Positions 25,209 to 34,324 of a DNA stretch of 64,000 nt are shown piece after piece; within the stretch, counting starts at the first letter, position 1, and each line of letters starts with the position of its first letter. Under the pieces are notes generated by a model. It saw nothing but the letters and a program-made list of their open reading frames with translations, had not been told where the DNA came from and searched no databases. Source of the stretch: Streptomyces sp. QL37 (GTDB lineage: Bacteria > Actinomycetota > Actinomycetes > Streptomycetales > Streptomycetaceae); assembly GCF_002941025.1 (NCBI RefSeq), contig NZ_PTJS01000001.1, positions 3,286,001-3,350,000 on the forward strand, given 5' to 3'. The position numbers were made by a program, and so were the translations under genes.

Positions 25209-25237
25209 ATCATGACACACGGAGAGAAACATGTAAA
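25209..25237 (-). promoter_or_regulatory. Probable sigma-70-type promoter of the RiPP operon
   Basis: On the minus strand TTTACA (-35) and CATGAT (-10) are separated by exactly 17 bases, in an AT-rich pocket about 100 bases upstream of the first operon gene. Direct repeats TGTGTTGG at 25201-25208 and 25243-25250 bracket it and could be regulator sites. Confidence 0.55.
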
Positions 25238-25385
25238 GGGAATGTGTTGGCTGAGAATGCCCTTCACCTGCTCACGCAAGGGGCTCACCCGATGGATGGG
25301 TGTGTGTGACACATACTGTGCGTACGTCACCTTTGGTCGGCGATGTCACAGCCCCTCCTATCACCGAAGAAGCTCATTCAGATTT

Positions 25386-25449
25386 ATTGGAGAAGGGCAT
25401 GTTTGGAGAAGGGGCTGTTTGGAGAAGGGCGTGCTCGGAGAGGGGCGTG
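25386..25449. repeat. Four tandem copies of a 16-bp repeat
   Basis: Exactly four consecutive units of consensus TTTGGAGAAGGGCGTG: ATTGGAGAAGGGCATG, TTTGGAGAAGGGGCTG, TTTGGAGAAGGGCGTG and CTCGGAGAGGGGCGTG. The period is not a multiple of three and the frame through it is not conserved, so it is probably non-coding. It lies about 275 bases upstream of the first RiPP operon gene. Confidence 0.9.
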
Positions 25450-25746
25450 CACGCGGAACACGTGGCTTGTCCTGTGCGCGAGCCCCCGGCGCGGCATCCG
25501 GACGGACGCGGGAAGACCCTGGCGGCGTCCGTGTCGATCGAGGCGCTGCCGGGCACCCGCCCGTTGCGGATGGCCACGTCGTCATTCGAGCAGTGGCCAC
25601 GCCGTAGATCTCAGCCGGTGGCCGGCCATGGCCTCTCCGGCGCTCGCGACCAGGCCACGCCGGCCGCGCTCGGGGCGGCCCACGCCGGCACCGGTGACAC
25701 ACCGCGCCCCTGGACGCGCGTGCGGCGCGTAACCACGTCCGAAGCG

Positions 25747-28080
25747 CTACGGCTTGGGTGTGGCCACCGCCGCCTGGGGCCGGATCGGCAGCCGGTTGAC
25801 CGGGCGGCCCGTCGCGGCGCGGACGGCCGAGGCCACCGCCGCCGGGGAGGTCACCACCGGGGCCGCCGAGGCCGGCTTGGCGCCGAAGGGGGCCACCACG
25901 TCGCGTTCCTCGATCAGCTTGACGATGTGGATGTCGGGCGCGTCCAGGGACGTCGGGAGCGCGTAACCGGTGAGGTCCGGGTGGCGGATCAGGCCGCGGG
26001 CGGTGCGGAGGTTCTCCGTGAGGGCCGCGCCGATGCCCTGAGTGACGCCCGCCTCGATGCGGGTCGCCAGCTGGGACGGGTTGAGGATCCGGCCGACGTC
26101 CTGGGCGACCGCCATCTCGACCACCCGGACCGAGCCGAGTTCGATGTCCACGTCGACCACCGCGCGGACCGCGCAGAAGGCGAGGCCCACGAACGCGTCA
26201 CCCTGTCCGGACTCGTCCAGGGGCTCGGTGGGATGGGGGCGGCACTGGGCGGTGGCCCAGAGCTCCTTGCCCTCCATCGCCTCACTGACCGTCGTGGACA
26301 GCACACCGTCGTACGAGGTGATCTTGCCGTCGGCGATCTGGAGGAGCTCCGTGGACATCCCGAACTTGTGGGCCAGCGGCTGGAGGAGCTGCGTGCGGAC
26401 CATCTTGGCGGCGCGCTCGATCGCACCGCCCGAGACCCACGTGTGGCGGCCGTGCGTCGCCGGGCCCGCCGGGGGCTGGTCGGTGTCCACCGCCGCCACG
26501 TGGACCTCTTCGACGCCCAGGGTCTCCTGGACGATCTGGCGGGCGAGGGTGGTGAAGCCCTGGCCGGTCTCGACGGCCGCGCAGATGACGGTGGCGACGC
26601 CGTCATGGACCCGCACCGTGGCCGTGGAGACCTCGTCGGCACCCTCGGCGCCGAGCATGTGGACCATGCCGAGGGCGTAGCCGACGCCCCGGCGTACGGC
26701 ACCGGGCTCACCGGCGCCCTCCGGGCCGCCCGGGAGCAGCCAGTCGTCCTCCGGCGTGTCCTTGGGGAGCGCGGGGAGCGGGAAGTCACGGAGCGCGCCG
26801 AGGAGTTCGGCGACGGGCGCGGGGCAGGTCACGGTCTGGCTGGTGGGCAGGATGTCGCCCGTGGAGAGGGCGTTGCGCAGGCGGAGTTCGACCGGGTCGA
26901 TGCCCAGCTTCGCCGCCAGCTTGTCCATCTGGCCCTCGTACGCGGCGCAGACCTGCATCGCGCCCTCGCCCCGCACGTGCCCGGAGGGCGGGTTGTTCGT
27001 ACGGACCGCCCAGCCCTCGATGAAGGCGTGCGGGACGACGTAAGGGCCGCAGGCGAAGGCCACGGCGGCGGCCAGGGACTCGGACGAGGAGTCGGCGTAC
27101 GCGCCCGCGTCGAGGAGGATCTGCGCCTCGACCTTGACCAGTCTGCCCTCCGCGTCCGCGTGGTGGCGGTAGCGCAGCAGGGTGGGGTGGCGGTGGGCGT
27201 GCCCGAGGAAGGACTCCTCACGGGTGGCGGCCAGCTTCACGGGGCAGCCGGTGCGCAGGGCGAGCAGGCCCAGCGGGATCTGGAAGCCGGGGTCCTCCCG
27301 GTCGCCGGTCGCTCCGGGGACACCGGTCACGACGACCTTGACCCGCTCGGGGTCCAGGCCGAAGCAGGCGGCGGCCAGATCGCGGTCGGTGTGCGGGTCG
27401 GTGGAGGCCGTGTAGAGCTCGACGCCCCCGTCGGGGCGGGGCACGGCGAGGCCGGCCTCCGCGCCGATCGGGGCGGGGTCCTGACGGCCGATGCGGTAGA
27501 GGCCCTCGACGATGACCTCGCCCACGGTGTCCGGGTCGCCGTAGCGCAGCGGGATGTGGCGGATGAGGTTGCCGTCGGGGTGGAGGGGCTCGGCGGCGAA
27601 GGCCTTCTCGGGGTCGGTGACCGGTTCGAGGACCTCGTACTCGACGGTGATCGCCGCGGCGGCCAGCCGGGCGGTGTCGGGGTGGTCCGCCGCGACGGCG
27701 GCGATCGCCTCGCCGTGGTGGCGTACGAGCTCGGAGGCGAAGACGGGCCGGTCGACGACCCGGCGGCCGTACGAGCCGTCCCCGGGGATGTCCTCGTGCG
27801 TGACGACCGCGCGCACCCCGGGCATACCGGCGGCGGCAGCCGTGTCGATCGAGACGATGCGCGCGTGCGGGTGCGGGGAACGCAGCACCGCGGCCCACAG
27901 CAGCCCCTCGGCCCACAGGTCGGCCGCGTACGGGAAGGTGCCCTCCGTCTTGGCGCGGGCGTCGGCGGGCGGCAGCGAGGTGCCCAGTCCGAGCGCGGCC
28001 GGCTCCTGGTCCGGGGCCGGGCCCTCGGGCGGCGGTGTGGTGTGCGTGGTGCTGGTCGCGGTGGCTGCGTCGCTGGTCAC
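25747..28080 (-). CDS. Xanthine dehydrogenase-type molybdopterin-binding subunit
   Basis: 777 residues from a GTG with AAGGAGG five bases upstream. Two-part molybdenum hydroxylase subunit: an N-terminal ~110-residue domain (SLPPADARAKTEGTFPYAAD, LWAAVLRSPHPHARI), then the cofactor domain with GHVRGEGAMQVCAAYEGQMD for molybdopterin and a late GQGDAFVGLAF in place of the usual catalytic G-x-x-E helix region, plus VAQDVGRILNPSQLATRIEAG. Acts in the cytoplasm as a heterotrimer with the FAD and 2Fe-2S subunits encoded upstream on the same strand. Substrate could be hypoxanthine/xanthine or another N-heterocycle or aldehyde; the sequence does not decide. Last gene of the operon. Confidence 0.88.
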   Translation of the reverse strand: MTSDAATATSTTHTTPPPEGPAPDQEPAALGLGTSLPPADARAKTEGTFPYAADLWAEGLLWAAVLRSPHPHARIVSIDTAAAAGMPGVRAVVTHEDIPGDGSYGRRVVDRPVFASELVRHHGEAIAAVAADHPDTARLAAAAITVEYEVLEPVTDPEKAFAAEPLHPDGNLIRHIPLRYGDPDTVGEVIVEGLYRIGRQDPAPIGAEAGLAVPRPDGGVELYTASTDPHTDRDLAAACFGLDPERVKVVVTGVPGATGDREDPGFQIPLGLLALRTGCPVKLAATREESFLGHAHRHPTLLRYRHHADAEGRLVKVEAQILLDAGAYADSSSESLAAAVAFACGPYVVPHAFIEGWAVRTNNPPSGHVRGEGAMQVCAAYEGQMDKLAAKLGIDPVELRLRNALSTGDILPTSQTVTCPAPVAELLGALRDFPLPALPKDTPEDDWLLPGGPEGAGEPGAVRRGVGYALGMVHMLGAEGADEVSTATVRVHDGVATVICAAVETGQGFTTLARQIVQETLGVEEVHVAAVDTDQPPAGPATHGRHTWVSGGAIERAAKMVRTQLLQPLAHKFGMSTELLQIADGKITSYDGVLSTTVSEAMEGKELWATAQCRPHPTEPLDESGQGDAFVGLAFCAVRAVVDVDIELGSVRVVEMAVAQDVGRILNPSQLATRIEAGVTQGIGAALTENLRTARGLIRHPDLTGYALPTSLDAPDIHIVKLIEERDVVAPFGAKPASAAPVVTSPAAVASAVRAATGRPVNRLPIRPQAAVATPKP

Positions 28081-28159
28081 GCCGCCTCCTTGTCGTTCGC
28101 TCCGCTGCGGCGGCTGGTGGTGGTGGGGATGACCGGTGGTGCGGGAGACGGCGCGGTGT

Positions 28160-29722
28160 TCACCGGACGTCTCCCTCGTGTGCCTGGACGCCGCCCGCGC
28201 CGGGGGCGGCCTGGTGCGGGATGCGCGGTTCGGCGTCGTCCGGGGCGGACGCCGTCGCGTCCGCGGCCGCCTCCCGGCCTGCGACGACGTCGCGTACGGC
28301 GTCGAGCACACCCCGGTAGCCGGAACACCTGCAGAGGTTGCCGCACAGCGCCTGACGGGTCTCCAGCTCGCTGGGGGCGTGGTTGCCCTCCAGGAGGTCG
28401 TGGACGGTCATGGCCATCCCGGGGATGCAGAAACCGCACTGGACGGCTCCGCGCTCGGCCAGGGCCCGCTGGACGTCGGACGGTTCGCCGTCCACCGCGA
28501 GTCCCTCGACGGTACGTACCTCGCTGCCCGCCGTCGTGGCGGCGGGAACCAGGCAGGAGGCCACGAGGCGGCCGTCGACCTGGACGTTGCAGGCACCGCA
28601 CTCGCCCTGGGAGCAGCCGTCCTTGGCCCCGGCGAGGCCGAGGCGCTCCCGGAGCACGTACAGCAGCGATTCGCCGATCCAGGCGTCGCTGACGGGGCGG
28701 TCGACGCCGTTGACATGAAGGACGTACGAGGCCGAAGGGTGCTCGCTGGGGCCCGCCAGTGGGGCCGGGCCTGCGTGCTCCTCCGTGGGCACGGGGCCGT
28801 GTTCGAGGGTGGGTTCGGGGCCGTGTTCGAGAATGGGAACGGGCCCGTGTTCGAGGGTGGGCACGGGCCCGTGCCCGGCCTCGGGGGCCTCGGCCCCCGG
28901 TGCCTCGGCCGCGGATTCCGGACCTTCGACCGCGGGCGCCGGAGCCTCCAGGGGCTCTTCCGGCTCTCCTGCGGCCTCCACGACGGCCTCCGGGCCCGCG
29001 AGGGACTCCTCCGCGGTCTCCGCGCCCTCCGGGGCCTCCACGGGCTCCGAGGGCCCGGGCGGGGCCTCCTCCGGGGCGGCCTCGGGCTCCGCGGGCCGCT
29101 CCTGCGTCGCCCAGGGCGCGGGCGCGCCGCCGGGCAGCGTGGCCGGGGGCGGGTCCGCGTACCAGGCGGCCATCGCCGACGACGCGAACTCGCCGGACTC
29201 CTCCGGCAGGTCGCCGTTCGCCACCGGGATCGTCCACTCGCCGGTGTGACCGGCGGGCTCGGGAGCCGGTTCGGGATCGGGCTCGGCGGGGGCGGCCTCG
29301 GCGAAATTCCACTGGGCCGTCGTGGACGACGTCTGCGCGTACTGCGACGTGTCCGGGTACGGCTGCTGGTACGGGTCCTGCTGCTGGTTCGGATCGGGCC
29401 AGTGCACCGCCTCCGGTGCCGGCTCCGTGCCCGGCGAGTGGCCGGCCGCCCGCTCCTGCTGGCTCTGCGTCTGCACGACCCAGCTGCCGGTCGCCGCGGG
29501 GTCGAGACCCGCGGCAGGGGTCAGCGGAAGGATCATCGGCGGGACGTAGCCCTGCCCGGGGGCGGCCAGCGGGTCGCTCCCGAGGTCGGCGAGGTCCTCC
29601 GGGGGCAGGTGGACGAAGGCCGTCGCGTCGGCGTCGTACTCACCGCTCTGCGGGGTCGGCTGCCAGCCGGCGTACGGGTCGGGCTGCCCGTGCTGCTGCT
29701 CGGGGTTCTCTTCATTGCTCAC
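28160..29722 (-). CDS. 2Fe-2S subunit of molybdenum hydroxylase with long disordered N-terminal extension
   Basis: 520 residues; the GTG overlaps the FAD subunit stop by four bases. Normal subunits have ~160-200 residues. Here the ferredoxin part begins only near residue 327: YVLHVNGVDRPV, then CSQGECGACNVQVDG for the plant-type cluster, and CGFCIPGM with CGNLCRCSGYRG for the second 2Fe-2S cluster. Residues 1-~325 are Pro/Glu/Ala-rich, strongly acidic and without structure, with Tyr/Gln-rich DPYQQPYPDTSQYAQ and four HGPVPTLE-type octapeptide repeats just before the enzyme domain. The extension is in frame with normal codon bias, so it is probably real. Its role is unknown, perhaps tethering or complex assembly. 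Confidence 0.88.
   Translation of the reverse strand: MSNEENPEQQHGQPDPYAGWQPTPQSGEYDADATAFVHLPPEDLADLGSDPLAAPGQGYVPPMILPLTPAAGLDPAATGSWVVQTQSQQERAAGHSPGTEPAPEAVHWPDPNQQQDPYQQPYPDTSQYAQTSSTTAQWNFAEAAPAEPDPEPAPEPAGHTGEWTIPVANGDLPEESGEFASSAMAAWYADPPPATLPGGAPAPWATQERPAEPEAAPEEAPPGPSEPVEAPEGAETAEESLAGPEAVVEAAGEPEEPLEAPAPAVEGPESAAEAPGAEAPEAGHGPVPTLEHGPVPILEHGPEPTLEHGPVPTEEHAGPAPLAGPSEHPSASYVLHVNGVDRPVSDAWIGESLLYVLRERLGLAGAKDGCSQGECGACNVQVDGRLVASCLVPAATTAGSEVRTVEGLAVDGEPSDVQRALAERGAVQCGFCIPGMAMTVHDLLEGNHAPSELETRQALCGNLCRCSGYRGVLDAVRDVVAGREAAADATASAPDDAEPRIPHQAAPGAGGVQAHEGDVR
28778..28873 (-). repeat. Four in-frame 24-bp repeats encoding HGPVPTLE-type octapeptides
   Basis: Within the extension of the 2Fe-2S subunit, four consecutive units read HGPVPTLE, HGPVPILE, HGPEPTLE and HGPVPTEE. 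The DNA units are near identical, indicating recent slippage-type expansion. Confidence 0.85.
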
Positions 29723-30615
29723 GACAGTGCCCTCCCCAGTGCGCGTCGGGCGAGCGCGGCGACCGTGCGCCGCAGGTGCAGGACGGCGGGCGACAGCGGA
29801 GGTGCCTCTCCCCCGTCGTCCGGTGGAGCCTGGTCCGGGATGCAGGCCGCCGCGACGTACTCGCCGAAGGCCGCCAGCGCGTCGGGGGCCAGGCCGCGTT
29901 CGCCGTCCCAGTCGATCAGGGAGGCGATCCAGCGTTCGGCCTCCAGGGGCCGCAGCGGCATCGGGGCGATCGCGCCGACGGCGCAGCGCACTCCGCGCCG
30001 TGCCGGGTCCAGGACGATCGCCACGGAGGCGGTGGCTCGGCCGGGCCCGGTGCGGCCGGTCGCCTTGAGGAAGACCTGGGGCGCGTGCAGCAGGGGCACG
30101 CGGACGAAGCCGATCAGCTCGGCGGGTTCGAGCATCTCGCGGCCGGCCAGGAGGTGCGAGACAGGGATCTCACGGCGGGAGCCCCCGGGGCCCGCGATGA
30201 CCAGCTCGGCCTCGAGCGCGGCCAGGACCGGCAGGGCGTCGCCGGTCGGCGCCGCGGTCGCGATGTTCCCGCCGAGCGTCCCGGCGTTACGGATCTGGGG
30301 CGGGCCCGCGGCACGCGAGGAGGCGGCCAGCGCGGGGATGAGGGCGGCGAAGTCGGGCCGCCCCATGCGCGCGTGGGTGAGCCCGGCGCCGAGCAGGGCG
30401 TGGCCGTCCTGGTAGTGCCAGCCGCGCAGCTCGCTGATCCTGCTGAGCCCGACCAGCCCCGAGGGCCGCAGGAGGCCCTTGTTGACGGCCGCCATGAGGT
30501 CCGTGCCCCCGGCGACGGGGACGGCGGCAGGCATGGCGCCGAGAGCTGCCACGGCCTCGTCGAGCGAGGCCGGGAGCGTCACCGACTGCATCGCCTGCGG
30601 TGCGTGCGTGGTCAA
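29719..30615 (-). CDS. FAD-binding subunit of xanthine dehydrogenase-type enzyme
   Basis: 298 residues from a TTG (MTTHAPQAMQSVTLP) with AAGGGG upstream; sequence before it does not look like the family. FAD_binding_5 domain: VPVAGGTDLMAAVNKG for the pyrophosphate and RNAGTLGGNIATAAPTGD for the isoalloxazine, then a CO-dehydrogenase flavoprotein C-terminal domain (LKATGRTGPGRATASVAIVL). It passes electrons from the 2Fe-2S subunit to NAD+ or another acceptor. First gene of the three-gene operon. Confidence 0.9.
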   Translation of the reverse strand: MTTHAPQAMQSVTLPASLDEAVAALGAMPAAVPVAGGTDLMAAVNKGLLRPSGLVGLSRISELRGWHYQDGHALLGAGLTHARMGRPDFAALIPALAASSRAAGPPQIRNAGTLGGNIATAAPTGDALPVLAALEAELVIAGPGGSRREIPVSHLLAGREMLEPAELIGFVRVPLLHAPQVFLKATGRTGPGRATASVAIVLDPARRGVRCAVGAIAPMPLRPLEAERWIASLIDWDGERGLAPDALAAFGEYVAAACIPDQAPPDDGGEAPPLSPAVLHLRRTVAALARRALGRALS

Positions 30616-30864
30616 CCCAGCTGCCCCTTCCCGGTGTCCCGGCAGTCCCGCCTGTCCGCCGTACGGTACGTGCTCACGGCCGGGACGTGGCAACTCTGGC
30701 ACATCTTCCGGGCTGTCCGACGCGAGGGTCCGCGAAGGGCGTTTCCACCCCCGACCAGGGGAAAAGTCACGTTTGGCAGCCCTTCTGCCCGACGCACGAA
30801 TTGACGCTCTTCAGCGGGTTCGTACGACTTATTCGGTTCCCCTGGCCGGAGGGTGGGGCTGCGG

Positions 30865-32502
30865 TCACACGGTCGGGGGCGGTCCCTCGATCGGGCGACC
30901 CAGGACGCCGGGCCGGCGTTGCCACGGGTGCGGGCCGGCCGGGGGCCGGTAGCCGACGCCCAGGGCGTCGAGCCGGGTGTAGTGGGTGTCCATCCGGCGT
31001 TCGAAATCGGCGAAGTCCCGCTCACCCGGGGCCGGGAGCCGCGACCAGGCGACCTCGGCGAAGGCGGCGAGCCTGGGGAACACCTGGTAGTCGACGCGGT
31101 CCCGGTTCTGCATGACCTCGGTCCAGACGTTGGCCTGGGCACCCATGATGTGCCGGGCCGCCTCCTCGGAGAGCCCCGGGGGCACGGGCTCGAAGCGGTA
31201 GACGTCCTCCAGGGTGCGGACGTATCCGATGGGCATCGGCTCGTCGGGTCCGGCGTCCTGACGGTAGTCCAGGTACACCTGCTGCAGCGGGCACATCACG
31301 ACGTCGTGACCGGCCTCGGCGGCGGCGATCCCGCCCGCGTACCCCCGCCACGACGTCACGGCAGCGCCTTCGGGCAGACCGCCCTCCAGGATCTCGTCCC
31401 AGCCGATGAGGCGACGGCCCCGGTCGGTGAGCCAGCGGTCGAAGTGGCGGATGAACCAGGACTGGAGCTCGTCCTCGTCGGCCAAGCCGGCCTCGGTCAT
31501 GCGGGCCTGTGCCGCGGGCGACGCCTTCCACTGGTCCTTGGGGCATTCGTCGCCACCGACGTGGATGAAGGGCGAGGTCTCGGCGGGAAACAGGTCGAGC
31601 AGTTCCTCGAAGACCCCTTCGAAGAAGCGCAGGGTGTTGTCGGTGGGGGCGAGTACGTTCGGATTGACCCCCCAGGTGTCCCACACGGAAAGCGCGGAGG
31701 TATCGATGACATCGGTGTTGCCCAGTTCCGGATACGCGCTGATGGCCGCCTGCGAGTGGCCCGGGATGTCGATCTCGGGGACCACCCGGATATGCCGCTC
31801 GGCGGCGTACGCGACGATTTCGCGGATGTCGTCCTGGGTGTAGAAGCCGCCGTGCGGGGTCTCGTCCCAGAGTTCGGACGCGCGGTGGCCGTATTTGGTG
31901 CGTGCGCGCCAGGCGCCCACTTCCGTGAGCCGGGGGTGGCGCTTGATCTCGACGCGCCAGCCCTGGTCGTCGGTGAGGTGGAAGTGGAAGACGTTCAGTT
32001 TGTGGGCGGCCAGCAGATCGAGCATGCGCAGCACGCCGTCCTTGGGCATGAAGTGCCGTGCCACGTCGAGCATCAGGCCGCGCCAGCCGAATCGGGGCCC
32101 GTCCTCGATCTCCGTGAAAGGAACGCTCCGCTTCGCGCCCGGGTCGGCCGGCGCGCGGCGGAACGCCTCGGGGCCGAGGAGCTGGCGGAGGGTCTGCGCT
32201 CCCCAGAACACTCCGGCCGCGCTTCCGCCGGTGATCCGTACGCCGTGGGCGGGCGCCACGGACAGCCGGTAGCCCTCGGGCTCCAGGGTCGTGTCGATCC
32301 GCAGGTCGACGGTGTTGCCGGCCTGGTCCGCCGGGGTGCCCGGGGCGAGCGGCAGGCCGAAGGCGGCCCCGAGGGTGGTGCGCAGCCAGCGTTCCGTGCT
32401 CCCGGTTCCAGGGCCCGCCGTGAGGGTCGTGGCCCCGTCGAGCAGGAACGCGCCGCTGTCGTCTCCGCCGGTGCGTACCGGCGCGGGAACGAGGTTGTCC
32501 AT
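30865..32502 (-). CDS. Beta-N-acetylhexosaminidase, GH20, intracellular
   Basis: 545 residues, ATG three bases after the ABC permease stop. GH20b N-terminal domain (~1-125) then the TIM barrel from RFGWRGLMLDVARHFMPK. The catalytic Asp-Glu pair is in HVGGDECPKDQW near residue 315, and NVFHFHLTDDQGWRVEIK supplies substrate-binding residues. No signal peptide, so it should cleave imported chitobiose or other GlcNAc oligosaccharides in the cytoplasm, releasing GlcNAc. It is the last gene of the sugar-uptake operon. The organisation resembles das genes, but the chromosomal neighbours match the S. coelicolor SCO2943-2946 operon rather than dasABCD, so no das symbol is given. Confidence 0.92.
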   Translation of the reverse strand: MDNLVPAPVRTGGDDSGAFLLDGATTLTAGPGTGSTERWLRTTLGAAFGLPLAPGTPADQAGNTVDLRIDTTLEPEGYRLSVAPAHGVRITGGSAAGVFWGAQTLRQLLGPEAFRRAPADPGAKRSVPFTEIEDGPRFGWRGLMLDVARHFMPKDGVLRMLDLLAAHKLNVFHFHLTDDQGWRVEIKRHPRLTEVGAWRARTKYGHRASELWDETPHGGFYTQDDIREIVAYAAERHIRVVPEIDIPGHSQAAISAYPELGNTDVIDTSALSVWDTWGVNPNVLAPTDNTLRFFEGVFEELLDLFPAETSPFIHVGGDECPKDQWKASPAAQARMTEAGLADEDELQSWFIRHFDRWLTDRGRRLIGWDEILEGGLPEGAAVTSWRGYAGGIAAAEAGHDVVMCPLQQVYLDYRQDAGPDEPMPIGYVRTLEDVYRFEPVPPGLSEEAARHIMGAQANVWTEVMQNRDRVDYQVFPRLAAFAEVAWSRLPAPGERDFADFERRMDTHYTRLDALGVGYRPPAGPHPWQRRPGVLGRPIEGPPPTV

Positions 32503-32505
32503 GTG

Positions 32506-33354
32506 TCAGTCCTTCACCGCTCCGCCGAGTCCGGAGACCAGGCGGCGCTGTACGAGGACGAAGAAGACCAGTACGGGAATGGTCATCACCGTCGAGGCCG
32601 CCATGATCCCTCCCCAGTCGTTCTCGTCGGGTTTGAAGAAGACCAGCAGCGCCATGGGGAGCGTCGACTGGGAGGTGTCGCTGATGATGAACGATTTCGC
32701 GAACAGGAAGTCGTTCCACGTCGAGATGAACGAGAAGACGCTGGTCGCCACGAGGCCGGGGAACACGAGAGGGAAGAGGATCTGCCACAGGAAGCGGGTG
32801 CGGCTCGCCCCGTCGATGTAGGCGGCCTCCTCCAGAGCGTCCGGAACGGCCTTGACGAAGCCGCGCAGCATCCAGATCGCGAACGGCAGCGAGAAGGCGA
32901 GGTGCGGCAGGATCAGTGATCCCAGGGTGTTCAGCTGGCCGAAGTCCCGCATCAGGAAGAACAGCGGGATGGTGAGCGCCTCGACCGGCACCATCTGCGC
33001 CACGAGGAACATGATGAGCAGCGTGGTGCGGAATTTGAAGCGGAACCGCGTCACCGCCGTCGCGGCGAGGAAGGCGATCAGCGCGGACGCGATGACGACC
33101 GTGCCGGCGACGATCAGGCTGTTGAGGAAGTAGCGGCCGAATTCCTGCTGTTCGAAGACCCGGCGGAAGGAGTCGAGGGACGGGGACAGGGTCCAGGGAC
33201 GGGCCTCGGTGGACTGGATCTCCCCCGCCGGCTTGAAGGCGGAGAGCACCATCCAGTACAGCGGGAAGGCGACCACGACGGCGATGACGAGGGCCGCGGC
33301 CTCCGCCGCGAGCCTTCCGGGCCGGCGGACGCGCAGCAGCGTGCGTGCGCTCAC
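32506..33354 (-). CDS. Sugar ABC transporter permease (MalG-like)
   Basis: 282 residues from a GTG overlapping the previous permease stop by four bases. Six membrane helices and the EAA loop EEAAYIDGASRTRFLWQILFP place it in the CUT1 family, MalG branch. With the partner permease it forms the membrane channel for the oligosaccharide bound by the lipoprotein encoded first in the operon. No ATPase gene lies nearby; Streptomyces CUT1 systems share the MsiK ATPase encoded elsewhere. Confidence 0.92.
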   Translation of the reverse strand: MSARTLLRVRRPGRLAAEAAALVIAVVVAFPLYWMVLSAFKPAGEIQSTEARPWTLSPSLDSFRRVFEQQEFGRYFLNSLIVAGTVVIASALIAFLAATAVTRFRFKFRTTLLIMFLVAQMVPVEALTIPLFFLMRDFGQLNTLGSLILPHLAFSLPFAIWMLRGFVKAVPDALEEAAYIDGASRTRFLWQILFPLVFPGLVATSVFSFISTWNDFLFAKSFIISDTSQSTLPMALLVFFKPDENDWGGIMAASTVMTIPVLVFFVLVQRRLVSGLGGAVKD

Positions 33355-34322
33355 AGTTCCTCCCCCTGGCGCCGCACCAGGCGCAGATAGACCAGCGTCA
33401 CGGCCAGCAGGATCACCAGCATCACGACGCCGATCGCCGATCCCAGGCTGTACTGCGAGGACGCGAACGCCTTCTGGTACGCGTACACGTTGAGCACCAG
33501 GTTCTGGCCGGCGATGCCGCCGCCGTTGGTCATGACGTAGATCTGGGTGAAGACCTTGAAGTCCCAGATGACCGACTGGATGGTGACGACGATCAGGATC
33601 GGCCGCAGCATCGGGGCCATGACCGACCGCCAGATCCGCCACTGCGAGGCGCCGTCCAGCGAGGCGGCCTCCAGCACTTCGGTGGGGATCGCGCGGATGC
33701 CCGCGTACACCGTCACCATCACGAACGGGAACGAGCACCAGAGCACTTCCAGGAGCACCAGCGCGAAGGCGCTGTAGCGCCCGTACGTCCAGGAGAAGTC
33801 GCCGAGGCCCAGCACCTTGTTGACCGGGCCGAAGTCCGGGTCGAAGAGGAAGACCCAGACGGTCGAGCCGGTGATGGCCGGTGTGGCCCAGGCCCCCAGC
33901 GCGGCCATCATGAGCGCGAGCCGGGGCAGGGCGCGGATCCTGGTCAGCAGGACGGCGAGGGCGCAGCCCACGAACAGGGTGGCGAGCACACAGGCCGCGG
34001 CGAAGACCACGGTCGCGAGGAGCACCTGCCAGAACTGGCCGTCGCCGAAGAGGGTGGCGTAGTTGCCGAACCCCTGGAAGGTGGTCGGTTCGCCCCCGCT
34101 GACCTGGGCCTGGGTGTACTCCAGGAAGGAGATCAGGCCCAGCTGGTAGATCGGGTAGACGAGGAGCCCGCCGAGCAGGACGAGCGCCGGGAGCAGATAG
34201 AGCCAGGGGGTCCAGCCGGAGCGCCGCGCCGGTGACGCCGGGCGGCGCCGGGGCGTGCGGGACGGCGCCCCGGCCGTCCCCGGCGCGGCGGGGACCTTGC
34301 GCGGTGCGGTGTCGGCGGTCAT
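33351..34322 (-). CDS. Sugar ABC transporter permease (MalF-like)
   Basis: 323 residues, ATG two bases after the binding-protein stop. A basic, Pro-rich cytosolic N-terminus of ~35 residues is followed by six membrane helices and the EAA motif LEAASLDGASQWRIWRSVMAP. CUT1 family, MalF branch. Translationally coupled to the second permease. Moves chito- or related oligosaccharides into the cell together with it. Confidence 0.92.
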   Translation of the reverse strand: MTADTAPRKVPAAPGTAGAPSRTPRRRPASPARRSGWTPWLYLLPALVLLGGLLVYPIYQLGLISFLEYTQAQVSGGEPTTFQGFGNYATLFGDGQFWQVLLATVVFAAACVLATLFVGCALAVLLTRIRALPRLALMMAALGAWATPAITGSTVWVFLFDPDFGPVNKVLGLGDFSWTYGRYSAFALVLLEVLWCSFPFVMVTVYAGIRAIPTEVLEAASLDGASQWRIWRSVMAPMLRPILIVVTIQSVIWDFKVFTQIYVMTNGGGIAGQNLVLNVYAYQKAFASSQYSLGSAIGVVMLVILLAVTLVYLRLVRRQGEEL

Positions 34323-34324
34323 CG

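Larger units (their letters stand above)
25112..25746. other. 635-base intergenic region between xdh operon and RiPP operon
   Basis: No convincing gene. From left to right it holds an AT-rich promoter zone for the RiPP operon, a TGTGTGACACA imperfect palindrome near 25302-25312, the four 16-bp tandem repeats, and about 290 bases of GC-rich sequence of no recognised content down to the end of the xanthine-dehydrogenase gene. A possible 68-residue minus-strand frame over the promoter has poor coding character. Confidence 0.6.

Noticed and set aside
25124..25330. A 68-residue minus-strand frame before the LLM gene, considered as a third precursor
   Set aside because: No daptide leader, no C-terminal Thr, several Cys and no ribosome site; it covers the predicted promoter.
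25386..25449. CRISPR array
   Set aside because: The repeats are directly adjacent with no spacers and no cas genes are near.
25300..28692. A 1130-residue plus-strand open frame
   Set aside because: Antisense to the molybdopterin subunit and running through the 16-bp repeats; repeats shift the frame and no motif is present.
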